From the NCBI GenBank assembly GCA_014382445.1, contig JACNJS010000052.1, forward strand, positions 1-42,891: a stretch of DNA of 42,891 nt, written 5' to 3'. The number at the start of each line of letters is the position of its first letter. Positions within the stretch are counted from its first letter, which is position 1. This document shows positions 15,550 to 25,435 of the stretch, one piece after another. The stretch is from Bacteroidota bacterium (GTDB lineage Bacteria; Bacteroidota; Bacteroidia; Bacteroidales; F082). Under the pieces are notes generated by a model that saw only the letters and a list, made by a program, of their open reading frames with translations, was not told the DNA's origin and did no database searches. Both the position numbers and the translations under genes were made by a program.

Positions 15550-17154
15550 TCATGCTTTCCCCGTTATCTTACTCATGGCCAACTCCGTCATTGCAGTTAT
15601 TGTAAGTGCAGGGTTGACACCCGGATTTGCTGATATTGCCGATCCATCGCACACGTACATATTTTCGTAGCCAAATACTTTTTGATTTTCATCAATAACA
15701 CCTGTTTCAGACGTTTTTCCAATTACGGCTCCTCCTAATATATGTGCGGTTGTTGGTATTCCTGTAAGTGCTTCTGTTAAAAGCACAAATGGTTTTCCGT
15801 TTATAATATTTGCAGTTTTATCGGCCAATTCTTTAGCTTCAGGTATAAAAGCTGACGGTGCTTCTCCTTCCGTCATGCGGGATGTTAGAGTGAATATGTC
15901 TTTTTTAAACCTCACTGTGCTATCTAAATGTTGCATGAACAACAGAATAATTGATCGCTGAGAAAAGTTTTTTGTAAAGTAAACCCTTAACCATGATAAC
16001 GGGTGACGAAGCAGGTGGTAAATTAGTTTTCCGGCTCTTACAAAAATGTTGCTACCATGAGTAAGCGGAACCCCCATAAGTTTCCAAAAATTCGATCCTT
16101 CCCCATAACGTACAGGTTCAATATGTGAATTTTCATCTGACGGAAAAATAGACCCTATTGCTATTCCTTTCGAGTAATCTTTTAATTTTTCTTTTGAAAC
16201 AACAGAAATCAAACTCTCATTATTCGTTCTGATATCAAATCCGGTTTTGTCGCTAAGATTATTCAGATGTTTTTCTTTCATATTGAGAAGTAACCGAATT
16301 GTTCCTAACACCCCTCCTGAAAAAACAACTCCTCTTGATTTTACCTTATGTTTTTTTCTGTTTAGCAGCGAAAATGAATTTTGAAAAGTAATAGTATAAC
16401 CATCCGAACCATCCTGATTTCCGGTGGGCACTACTTCAGTAACATTATGTTTAGCAATAATTTCAGTCCCATTTTTTATAGCGAGGTAAAGATAATTTTT
16501 GTCTAATGAGTTTTTAGCATTGTGAGGGCAGCCGGTCATACATGCACCGCAAAAACGGCACCCCTCTCTTTCGGGGCCGTTGCCTTCAAAATATGGATCG
16601 GCAACTGTTTTTTCAGGCTCCCCGAAAAAAACACCAACGTTGGTTGGCTCGAAACTATTTTCGCAGTTTGTTTCTTTTGCAAGCTGCTTAAGTGCAATGT
16701 CGGCATCGAATAATTGAGGATTGGGAATAGCTCCGAGCATTTTTTCGGCTACTAAATAATGTGGCTCAAGTTGCAACTTCCAATCTTTAATATTTGCCCA
16801 GCTTCCCGAATTAAAAAATGCATTTCGCGGACGTGGAAGTGTATTGGCATATACCAGCGACCCGCCGCCAACTCCTACACCACTTAAAATACCAACGTGC
16901 CTAAGAAAGGTAAGTTTAAAAAACCCGAAAAATCGTAATGATGGCAGCCATAACCATTTTTTAAGATTCCAGTTAGTTTTAGGGAATTCATTGGGGTTCC
17001 ACCAACGGCCTTTTTCAATTACCAGAACCTTGTATCCCTTTTCACTAAGCCGTAAAGCACATACTGATCCCCCAAAGCCGGAGCCAATTATAATATAGTC
17101 GTACATGGAACTTAATTTATTTGTCATTGAACTCATTATTTTACTAAAATACAT
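15550..17154 (-). CDS. GMC-family FAD oxidoreductase (cholesterol-oxidase-like)
   Basis: 534 residues from the first possible start. The FAD-binding motif IIIGSGFGGSVCALRLSEKG begins at residue 21, so Met17 (start at 17106) is the more natural N-terminus. GVGVGGGSLVYANTLPRPR is the second GMC signature. The C-terminus has TTAHILGGAVIGKT, YVCDGSAISANPGVNPALT and the active-site region. The subfamily is that of bacterial cholesterol-oxidase-like proteins. At about 198-209 it carries a Cys-x2-Cys-x2-Cys-x3-Cys-Pro array (CRFCGACMTGCPHNAK) that resembles a 4Fe-4S site. The substrate is unknown and no sterol pathway is near. No signal peptide is seen. It is convergent with nadE. Confidence 0.85.
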   Translation of the reverse strand: MYFSKIMSSMTNKLSSMYDYIIIGSGFGGSVCALRLSEKGYKVLVIEKGRWWNPNEFPKTNWNLKKWLWLPSLRFFGFFKLTFLRHVGILSGVGVGGGSLVYANTLPRPRNAFFNSGSWANIKDWKLQLEPHYLVAEKMLGAIPNPQLFDADIALKQLAKETNCENSFEPTNVGVFFGEPEKTVADPYFEGNGPEREGCRFCGACMTGCPHNAKNSLDKNYLYLAIKNGTEIIAKHNVTEVVPTGNQDGSDGYTITFQNSFSLLNRKKHKVKSRGVVFSGGVLGTIRLLLNMKEKHLNNLSDKTGFDIRTNNESLISVVSKEKLKDYSKGIAIGSIFPSDENSHIEPVRYGEGSNFWKLMGVPLTHGSNIFVRAGKLIYHLLRHPLSWLRVYFTKNFSQRSIILLFMQHLDSTVRFKKDIFTLTSRMTEGEAPSAFIPEAKELADKTANIINGKPFVLLTEALTGIPTTAHILGGAVIGKTSETGVIDENQKVFGYENMYVCDGSAISANPGVNPALTITAMTELAMSKITGKA

Positions 17155-17285
17155 AATTTAAATTACTATGAGTTAACCACCTGAATTTATATCAGTTTCC
17201 CCCAAAAATTCGTCATGCTGCTTTTAATTTGATAAATAAAATTACAGTGAATTAATATTGATGTGGAATAATAATTACGTAAAAA

Positions 17286-17317
17286 TTTGATTTTTAGGTA
17301 ATAATGTATTACATTTG
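17286..17317 (+). promoter_or_regulatory. Strong Bacteroidota promoter of the LruC lipoprotein
   Basis: TTTG at 17286-17289, a 20-base spacer, then TACATTTG at 17310-17317. Both boxes match the -33/-7 consensus fully. Transcription would begin near 17324, leaving a leader of about 200 bases before the ATG at 17527. Confidence 0.75.
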
Positions 17318-17365
17318 CAATAATATAAATATTTAGATATTCAATTATGGGTTTTTGCAATACTG

Positions 17366-17406
17366 GTTTTCTAAATTTAAGATGATATTCTTAATCAATA
17401 GAAAAC
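17366..17406 (+). promoter_or_regulatory. Leader hairpin in the long 5' UTR of the LruC gene
   Basis: GTTTTCTA (17366-17373) pairs with TAGAAAAC (17399-17406). An inner stem TTAAG/CTTAA (17377-17381 with 17390-17394) encloses an eight-base loop. A 12-codon frame starting at 17347 stops inside the hairpin. No known riboswitch was recognised. The rest of the 17155-17526 gap is AT-rich and empty. Confidence 0.5.
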
Positions 17407-17526
17407 TTAAGCCTTTTACTCTGAATAATAATATAGACTAAATATCTGAAAAACAAAATTATAAAGCTTAATATTTAATGCAACGAACAAATTAATATTA
17501 ATAACCTTAACTTAAATTCTAAAACT

Positions 17527-19137
17527 ATGAAACATGCAACGTATTTACTTGGCATTGTACTCATGCTTACTTTTGTATTCTCTTCTTGCAAAAAGAACCA
17601 AACTGATAATGATACAGTTAAAGGCATGAATGATTTGATTATAAGTGATAATTTTGATTGGAAAACTACTAAAACGGTTGATGTTATCATTATACTTCCA
17701 TTTGATGATTTTTCGCAAATAGTCAATATTTTCTCGGACGATGGCGAGCAGTTATACTACAGTGGTTATGCAACAACTGAAAATATACTATCAACAATAA
17801 TTACTATCCCAACAACTATTACAAATGTTAAAGTAGTTTATGGTTTTGATCAAAGCGCTGAGCCAAAACTTGTTGAAGTTGGCGATAATCTTGTTTTTAA
17901 CTTCAATACCAATAAATCGATTCTTAATGGAGAAGGGGTTGACGATTGTGGTTGCGATGGAGGAATATTTAGTTTAACTATGCGATATGCAGGATCTACA
18001 CAAGCCTATATCAAAGTGATTGAGCAGAAAAATGATGTGGTTATTTATTGTGGAACAGTAGCACCTGATGCAGATTTTACAATTACTGGTGGCTCAAAAA
18101 AAGACGGGAGATTTGATAACACAATCTATTTTTACGTTGATGATGTACAAAACACAACTATGCATGTTAGCTGTTCTGTTCCTCTTGAAGCCGGAGATGT
18201 TTATAATGACTTTATTATAATAGCAGGAATTAGTAAAAATAACCTGCCATTATGTGGCACCCCACCACCACCACCACCACCTCCTCCTCCAGCCGAACCA
18301 CCGGTTACAACAACGGTTAATTTTGATGGTTGTTTAGCATACGAAGATCTTTGGCCATCAAAAGGTGATTATGATTTCAATGACTTAATTATAGATTATT
18401 ATTTTAGTGTAACAAAAGATGATCAGGACCAAGTCCTGAATATTACCGGAGTATTCACGGTATATGCTTTTGGAGCTTCATTCCATAATGGTTTTGGATA
18501 TATGCTCCCAAATGTTAACCCAAATCAGATAATTAGTGTAAGTGGTTATAACATTCAATCAGGCAGCATCTTTTCATTGGCTTCCAACGGACTGGAAGCT
18601 AATCAAACTGCTGCCACTGTGATTGTATACGATGATTCATATAATATTCTTACCCACCCGGGCGGAAGTATAGGTGTAAATACTGAAGACACTGCACCGT
18701 ATGTCGCACCTGATTCGGTTGTGGTCCAGTTGGTTTTCTTTGATAATGGATCATTTGCACCAGGAGGACCAATTACTTTTGCGGATCTTGATATTGGTAA
18801 TTTTAATCCTTTTATTATTGTTAATCAAGACAGAGATGTAGAGGTTCATTTACTGGATTTTGCACCATCTGATCTTGCAGATCAAACAATACTTGGAACT
18901 TTTGACGATGATAGTGATGCTTCCCAGCAACGATATTACACAACTTCAAACAATTTACCCTGGGCTATTAATATCCCAATTGTGTTTGAATACCCAATCG
19001 AGAAACAAGAGGTTATTGGTGCTTACTTAAAGTTTGCCGAGTGGGCAGAAAGTGGAGGTACAATTTCTATGGATTGGTATGAGGATATAGCTGGATATAG
19101 AGATGATTCCAAAATTTATACACCACCTGTTAAATAG
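17527..19137 (+). CDS. LruC-domain lipoprotein
   Basis: 536 residues. A lipoprotein signal peptide has its lipobox at FSSC (Cys about 21). An N-terminal beta-rich region (about 25-240) is followed by ten consecutive prolines (246-255) and then a LruC/DUF4842-type domain. That domain opens with CLAYEDLWPSKGDYDFNDL, its hallmark acidic Asp/Asn motif that probably binds calcium. Near the end are SDLADQTILGTFDDDSD and the FEYPIEK-type motif. LruC domains occur in surface proteins of Bacteroidota and Leptospira and their function is unknown. The poly-proline run is a rigid linker and would call for EF-P during translation. It is monocistronic, with a strong promoter and a terminator. Confidence 0.85.
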   Translation: MKHATYLLGIVLMLTFVFSSCKKNQTDNDTVKGMNDLIISDNFDWKTTKTVDVIIILPFDDFSQIVNIFSDDGEQLYYSGYATTENILSTIITIPTTITNVKVVYGFDQSAEPKLVEVGDNLVFNFNTNKSILNGEGVDDCGCDGGIFSLTMRYAGSTQAYIKVIEQKNDVVIYCGTVAPDADFTITGGSKKDGRFDNTIYFYVDDVQNTTMHVSCSVPLEAGDVYNDFIIIAGISKNNLPLCGTPPPPPPPPPPAEPPVTTTVNFDGCLAYEDLWPSKGDYDFNDLIIDYYFSVTKDDQDQVLNITGVFTVYAFGASFHNGFGYMLPNVNPNQIISVSGYNIQSGSIFSLASNGLEANQTAATVIVYDDSYNILTHPGGSIGVNTEDTAPYVAPDSVVVQLVFFDNGSFAPGGPITFADLDIGNFNPFIIVNQDRDVEVHLLDFAPSDLADQTILGTFDDDSDASQQRYYTTSNNLPWAINIPIVFEYPIEKQEVIGAYLKFAEWAESGGTISMDWYEDIAGYRDDSKIYTPPVK

Positions 19138-19223
19138 AAAGGTTTAGGTAAATATCCTTAAGATTTCTAACCCTTTTACTTACATACGCAGGTATAATAG
19201 GCTAAGGCAGTTTGGTATAATAA

Positions 19224-19256
19224 AAAAAGCCGTCGGGATATTCCCAACGGCTTTTT
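19224..19256. terminator. Bidirectional terminator between the LruC gene and gdhA
   Basis: A 15-base stem (19224-19238 with 19242-19256) with loop TAT is flanked by five A and five T residues, so it works in both directions. The single C/A mismatch on the plus strand becomes a G-U pair on the minus strand. It lies between two convergent genes. Confidence 0.9.
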
Positions 19257-19276
19257 AATATATAGCTAATGAATAA

Positions 19277-20629
<1,353 letters not shown>

Positions 20630-20779
20630 TTATATGTATTTAATTAGACATTTAAAAATAATTGTGTGTCAATATTACCAATTATTACACTGCAAAAGGT
20701 TTTTCAGTATGCCAAATGAGGGTATCCCGTATCAAATTAAGGGAAACACGTAGAGGAGGGGGTTTTTGGTTTAGTGTAA

Positions 20780-20812
20780 GGAGGTTTAGGGTTTTGAGTT
20801 TGGAGGTTTAGG
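20780..20812. repeat. Short direct repeat GGAGGTTTAGG in a G-rich gap
   Basis: GGAGGTTTAGG occurs at 20780-20790 and again at 20802-20812, 22 bases apart, within a G-rich plus-strand patch upstream of gdhA. The 224-base gap otherwise holds no gene or clear hairpin. Confidence 0.5.
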
Positions 20813-20850
20813 CTGAACTAACATACCAGTGTCCATCAGTACTGTAAGAG

Positions 20851-22773
20851 TTAATTTAGGATTTCGGATTGCAGGCTTGGGCTGGGGAATGTTTCAATAT
20901 TCATCTCAAAGTCATCGAGATAGAAATCCTGTTTGTGTTTATTCCATATATAAACTTTTAATAATTCATTAAGTGAGATTACATTATTTACGATAAAATT
21001 GTGTTCAAAATAATTCCACTCACCAACATTTGTTATTTGGTTTCTTAAATCATAAGCTTTGTAATAATTAGTGCCATTATTATCCTCCAAAGCACAAACT
21101 ATAGGTAACTCAGCATTAATAACTTTTTCAATAAAGATGTATCCACTAGCCGATACACTGAATCTGCCTAACGAACTGATCATGTCATATAAATAAGAAT
21201 CTATACCAACTATGTAAGAAATTTTGGAGGTAACATACAGGCTCTTAATCCCCGTATGAGAAATGTCAGCACTACTTATCTTCGATGTCTCAAAATCAAA
21301 GCTAAAGATTGTTGTTAGTTCATCATTTAATTTAATGTCTTTCATGAAGATATGAACTTCGTAGTTATGACCACCAAGTACTGTAAAAGGTGTTTCAGGT
21401 TTAAATATTTCAATCGTTTTAAGCGATTTTTGCTTCTGCAAAGATTCTAAATTAACTCTTCCCTCATTTGGTCCGAAATGAGCATCCCATATAATTATAG
21501 AGCTATCAGGAATCCCAAGTGAAGGATTTTCTACATTAGGAACACCCCAGTACCCTTTTGTTTTGTCGTATGGATCGATGCCCAGCTCAAAAACAACATA
21601 AGGATCAAAATAGTATATTTGGTGTTCTAGGAGATTGTTTTCCTTTATAAATTCAGTAGATTGGGTTAATAATTGTTGTGGGCGTGAAAGGTTAAAACTG
21701 CCTTTGTAGTCCTTTACGCCAAAAAGGAAAATCAATAATACGATTACAGAGATTATGAGACTACTTATAATCTTACTTTTTTTGTTTATATAGCCTGTAA
21801 TATAATTGATACCACATAATGCTGTTAATGCTGCAAGCGGAGTAACCGAACCGATCACTCTTAGAAGACCTAATGAATTACCCATGCCTTGCCACCAAAC
21901 AAAAGAGTGGGCTGAAAAAAACACAAGGTAAGAACCGGGCACCAGCAATAAAAAATAAAAAGTTTCTGAAAGTTTAAACTTATCATTCTTTCCCCATCGA
22001 ATTAATGATAATAATAAGCCAAGAATAAACAGAGTGCTAAGGATTTTGCCTAATATCGCTCTCTCATCGATAGTGTTATAAATAAAATGAAAAAGCGAGC
22101 CGTTTTCATAAATATCTTTGGCACTTCCTGTATAAGGCATTTTCGTAATTAGCCACAAAAAATCATGATAGTACGGATAACCCAATGCGCTGATAATCAA
22201 ATATCCTGAAAGAAGAAATGGAATTGCAAGAATTTTTTTTCTTAAGATGTAAGCTGTTACAAATAATGGTAATAGTACGATGCCTTCGGTACGTATTAAT
22301 GGCAGAAAGGATAATACAATGGACGAATAAATGTATTTCTTTTTAAAGAAAAGTAATATGGATAATGCTAAAAAGAAGCTGAAGCTCACTTCAGTTAGTG
22401 GAGTTAACATTAAAATTAAATAAATGGGTGTAAATAGCACTAAAAAAATACTAACCCAGCTATTGCTTAAATTTAATGTTTTTGCGATCTTCCATATTAT
22501 TATGGTGGTAGCAAAGCCCATAAACAGATTGTATATTCGTGCTCCGTTTATGCCAAATTGCGCCCAAGGCGACATGAGTATTGTAAATACTGGTTTTCCC
22601 CAGTGATTAAATAGTAGTTTTGGATGCTCCCAGCCCCAGTGCGCTAAATTGTAATGTTGGATCGAATCGCCTCCTCCATAACTTATATTAGTAAAAAAAA
22701 TAACAATAACCCCGGCAATAAACCCTAGTGCCAGTATAAAATAAATTTCCCGGTTATTGCTTAATAGTTTCAT
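20851..22773 (-). CDS. GT-C-like membrane glycosyltransferase with C-terminal jelly roll
   Basis: 640 residues. About ten hydrophobic helices fill residues 1-345. The first loop has YGGGDSIQHYNLAHWGWEHP, with an Asp where GT-C enzymes (PMT/ArnT type) keep an acidic catalytic residue. Such enzymes use a polyprenyl-phosphate sugar to glycosylate acceptors on the outer side of the inner membrane. After a linker, residues about 485-630 look like a beta-sandwich: TIFSFDFETSKISS at its start and LLKVYIWNKHKQDFYLDDFEM at its end. A similar module is seen in the neighbouring 618-residue protein and the CotH-like lipoprotein. It starts eight bases after the GT2 gene, which could make its donor. Acceptor and sugar are unknown. 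Confidence 0.72.
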   Translation of the reverse strand: MKLLSNNREIYFILALGFIAGVIVIFFTNISYGGGDSIQHYNLAHWGWEHPKLLFNHWGKPVFTILMSPWAQFGINGARIYNLFMGFATTIIIWKIAKTLNLSNSWVSIFLVLFTPIYLILMLTPLTEVSFSFFLALSILLFFKKKYIYSSIVLSFLPLIRTEGIVLLPLFVTAYILRKKILAIPFLLSGYLIISALGYPYYHDFLWLITKMPYTGSAKDIYENGSLFHFIYNTIDERAILGKILSTLFILGLLLSLIRWGKNDKFKLSETFYFLLLVPGSYLVFFSAHSFVWWQGMGNSLGLLRVIGSVTPLAALTALCGINYITGYINKKSKIISSLIISVIVLLIFLFGVKDYKGSFNLSRPQQLLTQSTEFIKENNLLEHQIYYFDPYVVFELGIDPYDKTKGYWGVPNVENPSLGIPDSSIIIWDAHFGPNEGRVNLESLQKQKSLKTIEIFKPETPFTVLGGHNYEVHIFMKDIKLNDELTTIFSFDFETSKISSADISHTGIKSLYVTSKISYIVGIDSYLYDMISSLGRFSVSASGYIFIEKVINAELPIVCALEDNNGTNYYKAYDLRNQITNVGEWNYFEHNFIVNNVISLNELLKVYIWNKHKQDFYLDDFEMNIETFPSPSLQSEILN

Positions 22774-22781
22774 GTATTAAG

Positions 22782-23501
22782 TTACTTTGAAAACAAATTA
22801 TATTTGAGTATGCTATAAATTGCTCTTGTACCATCTTTCCAGCCAATTTTTTTCCCGTCTTCGTAGGTGCGCCCATAGTATGATATGCCTACTTCATAAA
22901 TGCGAATGTTGGGTATCCTTGAAATCTTTGCGGTTACCTCTGGTTCGAAGCCAAAACGATTTTCCTTGAGATTTAAAGCTTTTATGATATCTGCCCTGAA
23001 GAGTTTATAACAGGTCTCCATGTCCGACAGGTTTAAATTAGTAAACATATTTGAGAGAAAAGTAAGGAACTTATTGCCAATGGAGTGCCAAAAAAAGAGT
23101 ATCCTATGTGGATTGCCACCCATAAACCGCGAACCATATACAACATCTGCAAAATCGTCCAGTATGGGCTTTAATAGCTTGTTGTATTCATTGGGGTCGT
23201 ATTCCAGGTCGGCATCTTGTATAATGATAAAATCACCTGTAGCTTCAACAATACCTCTGCGAATAGAAGCTCCTTTTCCCATATTACCGAGTTGCTCAAA
23301 TAGTTTGATTGTGGTTTCATTGTGATTTGCAATATATTCTTTAATAATTCCCGAAGTATTATCAGTTGAATAGTCGTTAACAATCACTAATTCTTTATTC
23401 AAACCTGCTATTAATTTCACATCCAGCACCTTATCAAGTATTTGGTGAATTGTGCCAGCTTCGTTGTAGGCCGGAATAAGTATTGAAAGCTTCTGAGGCA
23501 T
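22782..23501 (-). CDS. GT2 glycosyltransferase, polyprenyl-phosphate sugar synthase type
   Basis: 239 residues, a single cytoplasmic GT-A domain with no membrane helix, like dolichyl-phosphate mannose synthase (DPM1). Seen: [18 protein letters not shown] at the N-terminus, [25 protein letters not shown], the nucleotide/metal motif QDADLEYDP (Asp96, Asp98) and the product-side [10 protein letters not shown] and [17 protein letters not shown]. The family moves a hexose from a nucleotide sugar to a polyprenyl phosphate. The neighbouring GT-C-like proteins are the expected users of that product. It has its own -7 box upstream. Confidence 0.88.
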   Translation of the reverse strand: MPQKLSILIPAYNEAGTIHQILDKVLDVKLIAGLNKELVIVNDYSTDNTSGIIKEYIANHNETTIKLFEQLGNMGKGASIRRGIVEATGDFIIIQDADLEYDPNEYNKLLKPILDDFADVVYGSRFMGGNPHRILFFWHSIGNKFLTFLSNMFTNLNLSDMETCYKLFRADIIKALNLKENRFGFEPEVTAKISRIPNIRIYEVGISYYGRTYEDGKKIGWKDGTRAIYSILKYNLFSK

Positions 23502-23522
23502 CGTTTAAAATTTTGTGAATGG

Positions 23523-23530
23523 CAAAAATA
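23523..23530 (-). promoter_or_regulatory. -7 element before the GT2 gene
   Basis: The minus strand reads TATTTTTG (full TAnnTTTG) 22 bases before the GT2 start, in the 71-base gap after the 618-residue membrane protein. The -33 box is not clear. It suggests that the GT2 and 640-residue genes can be transcribed separately from the two upstream genes. Confidence 0.45.
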
Positions 23531-23572
23531 ATAAGAAAAATGAGCAATCAGAATTGGAACATTTATATCAGG

Positions 23573-25429
23573 TTATTTATCCACAGGTTCAAATAATTCA
23601 ATAGTTAGTTTATCAAAGTAAATATTTTTTTTGCCTCGATTCCAGATATATACAATCAGATTGTCTTTTTTCGATCGTACTTCCGGTGTTAAATAGTCAA
23701 AACTAACCTTATTCCATTGATTTAATCTTAAATGCCCTTTAATTTTAGTACTATTTAAATCAGCACCTTTATACTTGTAGTTTTTGCCTTTATGCTGAAA
23801 GCTTACTATTAAAGATGATAGGGTTTCGCTTATTGGATGAATAGGATATACCCAAACTGACACTCTAAGCCAGGCATAGTCATGTTTTGTAAGATCTCTA
23901 TAATCCATCTTAAAAGCGGGTGAAAATAGAGTGTTACTATCCATCACAAATGAATATGATCCTGTAAAAGCGTACAAATCTGAATAATTATCTTTTCGAT
24001 TTTCATTTATTTCTTCAAAGTCAAATATTTTTATGACTGTATGATTAAATTTCTGATCATCAGGTAGTTTTTCTAAGCCTTTATAAGTTCTGTCAACTAA
24101 AAGTAGTTTGTCGTTTGTCTCAGTTTTTTTTGTTTTTCCGAAACTATCAAAATAGTAAAGTATTGTCATACGATCGGCACTAATAATACTTTTTGTTAGT
24201 TGCCACGATTGGAATAAATTCAATACCACAAAAGAAAATATCATAAGTGAAAAAATTGATTTCACGCTTATTGATTTTCTGGAAAGACTGGTCAGGAAGA
24301 AACCAAGTGGGATTGCCATTAATGCGTACGACTGTACTAAAGCTCGTTGCCCCATGCTTTGCGCATACCACCAACACGACCAGCTTGAAACAATATATAG
24401 GTTAACAATGAAAAAAATAAAAACAGGGAAGAAAACACCCTTATTATTCCTATATAAGCTAACGAATCCCCATAAGGCAAATATCATAATAGGTGTATAA
24501 ATAAGCCAACCTTTTCTAAAACTAAATAAAAATCTAAGTGTGTACGGCCATAAAAATTCAAAGCCTTCACCGGGATTAACATAACTATAATAAATAAAAT
24601 TACCGCTATAAATTCGCCAATAAATCACCTGTAGCGACCCAATCAACAATAGTATAAAGGCAAACAATAGAATGTGAGATTTGTATTTTATAAGTAAGTA
24701 ATATTTTTGTACAAAGCTTTCTTTACTCGAAACTTCCCATAACAAAGGAATGAGTATGGCAATAAGTTCGGTAGGTCTTGCTAAAGTAGTAAATCCGATT
24801 GCCAGTGCAATCCACACCATGTTTTTTCGTTTATGGTTTTCATGCCAAAGGATGGTTTGCCAAAGTATAAAGGCATAAGCTGCAAATAAATAATTGTGAG
24901 GCATTTCTGCAGAATATGTACTGTACCAAAAGTAATTAGTGCCAAAAAAAATCAAAAGCAAAACGAGGCTTGTAATCTTGTCGGTAAAAAAACGAAGCAG
25001 TACTTTTCGCATAAAAAACATTCCAAGAAAAAAGAAGAGAATACCGTTAGCTACCAAAGCCCATTGGTATGGTTTTGAAAATCCATCAGCCGGATAATCT
25101 AATACATTAGCAATTGCGTGACCGGTAAAGAAAGACGGTCCATAAAAAATTGCCATCCCCATGCTGTATTTCATTATCCAGGTACCCTTATTGCTTTTTG
25201 TTACCTGATAAAAAGTTGAAGTGGAGTTGTATTTTGTAATTAATTCATCAAAAACCTCTTTGTTTTCAAGCCCTAAATCGTTATATATAAAAGCAGCAGG
25301 CAAATAAAGGTAATAACCAAAAGTGTCCCAGCTTATTGGGTTATTTGGAGGAACTACAACTCTGATACTAATATTTGTAAACATTATGGCCAGTAATACA
25401 ATTATAGAGTAGTTTTTAAATTGATACAT
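23573..25429 (-). CDS. Polytopic GT-C-like membrane protein with C-terminal jelly roll
   Basis: 618 residues. About ten to twelve hydrophobic helices lie in residues 1-425. Conserved with the next gene are YYLYLPAAFIYNDLGL, SMGMAIFYGPSFFTGHAIA, FGTNYFWYSTYSAEMPH, TTLARPTEL, FSFRKGWLIYTPIMIFALWG and SSWSCWWYAQSMGQRALVQS. These loops look like the active-site face of a GT-C fold, although no characterised family was recognised. Residues about 470-614 form a soluble beta-rich domain starting IKIFDFEEINENR and ending LIVYIWNRGKKNIYFDKLTI, predicted to be outside the cytoplasm. It lies six bases downstream of the 468-residue paralogue, so the two are one operon. Confidence 0.72.
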   Translation of the reverse strand: MYQFKNYSIIVLLAIMFTNISIRVVVPPNNPISWDTFGYYLYLPAAFIYNDLGLENKEVFDELITKYNSTSTFYQVTKSNKGTWIMKYSMGMAIFYGPSFFTGHAIANVLDYPADGFSKPYQWALVANGILFFFLGMFFMRKVLLRFFTDKITSLVLLLIFFGTNYFWYSTYSAEMPHNYLFAAYAFILWQTILWHENHKRKNMVWIALAIGFTTLARPTELIAILIPLLWEVSSKESFVQKYYLLIKYKSHILLFAFILLLIGSLQVIYWRIYSGNFIYYSYVNPGEGFEFLWPYTLRFLFSFRKGWLIYTPIMIFALWGFVSLYRNNKGVFFPVFIFFIVNLYIVSSWSCWWYAQSMGQRALVQSYALMAIPLGFFLTSLSRKSISVKSIFSLMIFSFVVLNLFQSWQLTKSIISADRMTILYYFDSFGKTKKTETNDKLLLVDRTYKGLEKLPDDQKFNHTVIKIFDFEEINENRKDNYSDLYAFTGSYSFVMDSNTLFSPAFKMDYRDLTKHDYAWLRVSVWVYPIHPISETLSSLIVSFQHKGKNYKYKGADLNSTKIKGHLRLNQWNKVSFDYLTPEVRSKKDNLIVYIWNRGKKNIYFDKLTIELFEPVDK

Positions 25430-25435
25430 AGACTA

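Noticed and set aside
17107-17154. First 16 residues of the GMC oxidoreductase as a signal peptide
   Set aside because: They lack a hydrophobic core; the FAD motif follows directly after Met17, so they are probably not translated.
17347-17385. 12-codon frame as a leader peptide
   Set aside because: Too short, with no codon pattern that suggests attenuation; noted only as part of the leader structure.
20750-20812. Possible G-quadruplex upstream of gdhA
   Set aside because: The G runs are mostly two long and unevenly spaced; four runs of three or more G are not found close together.
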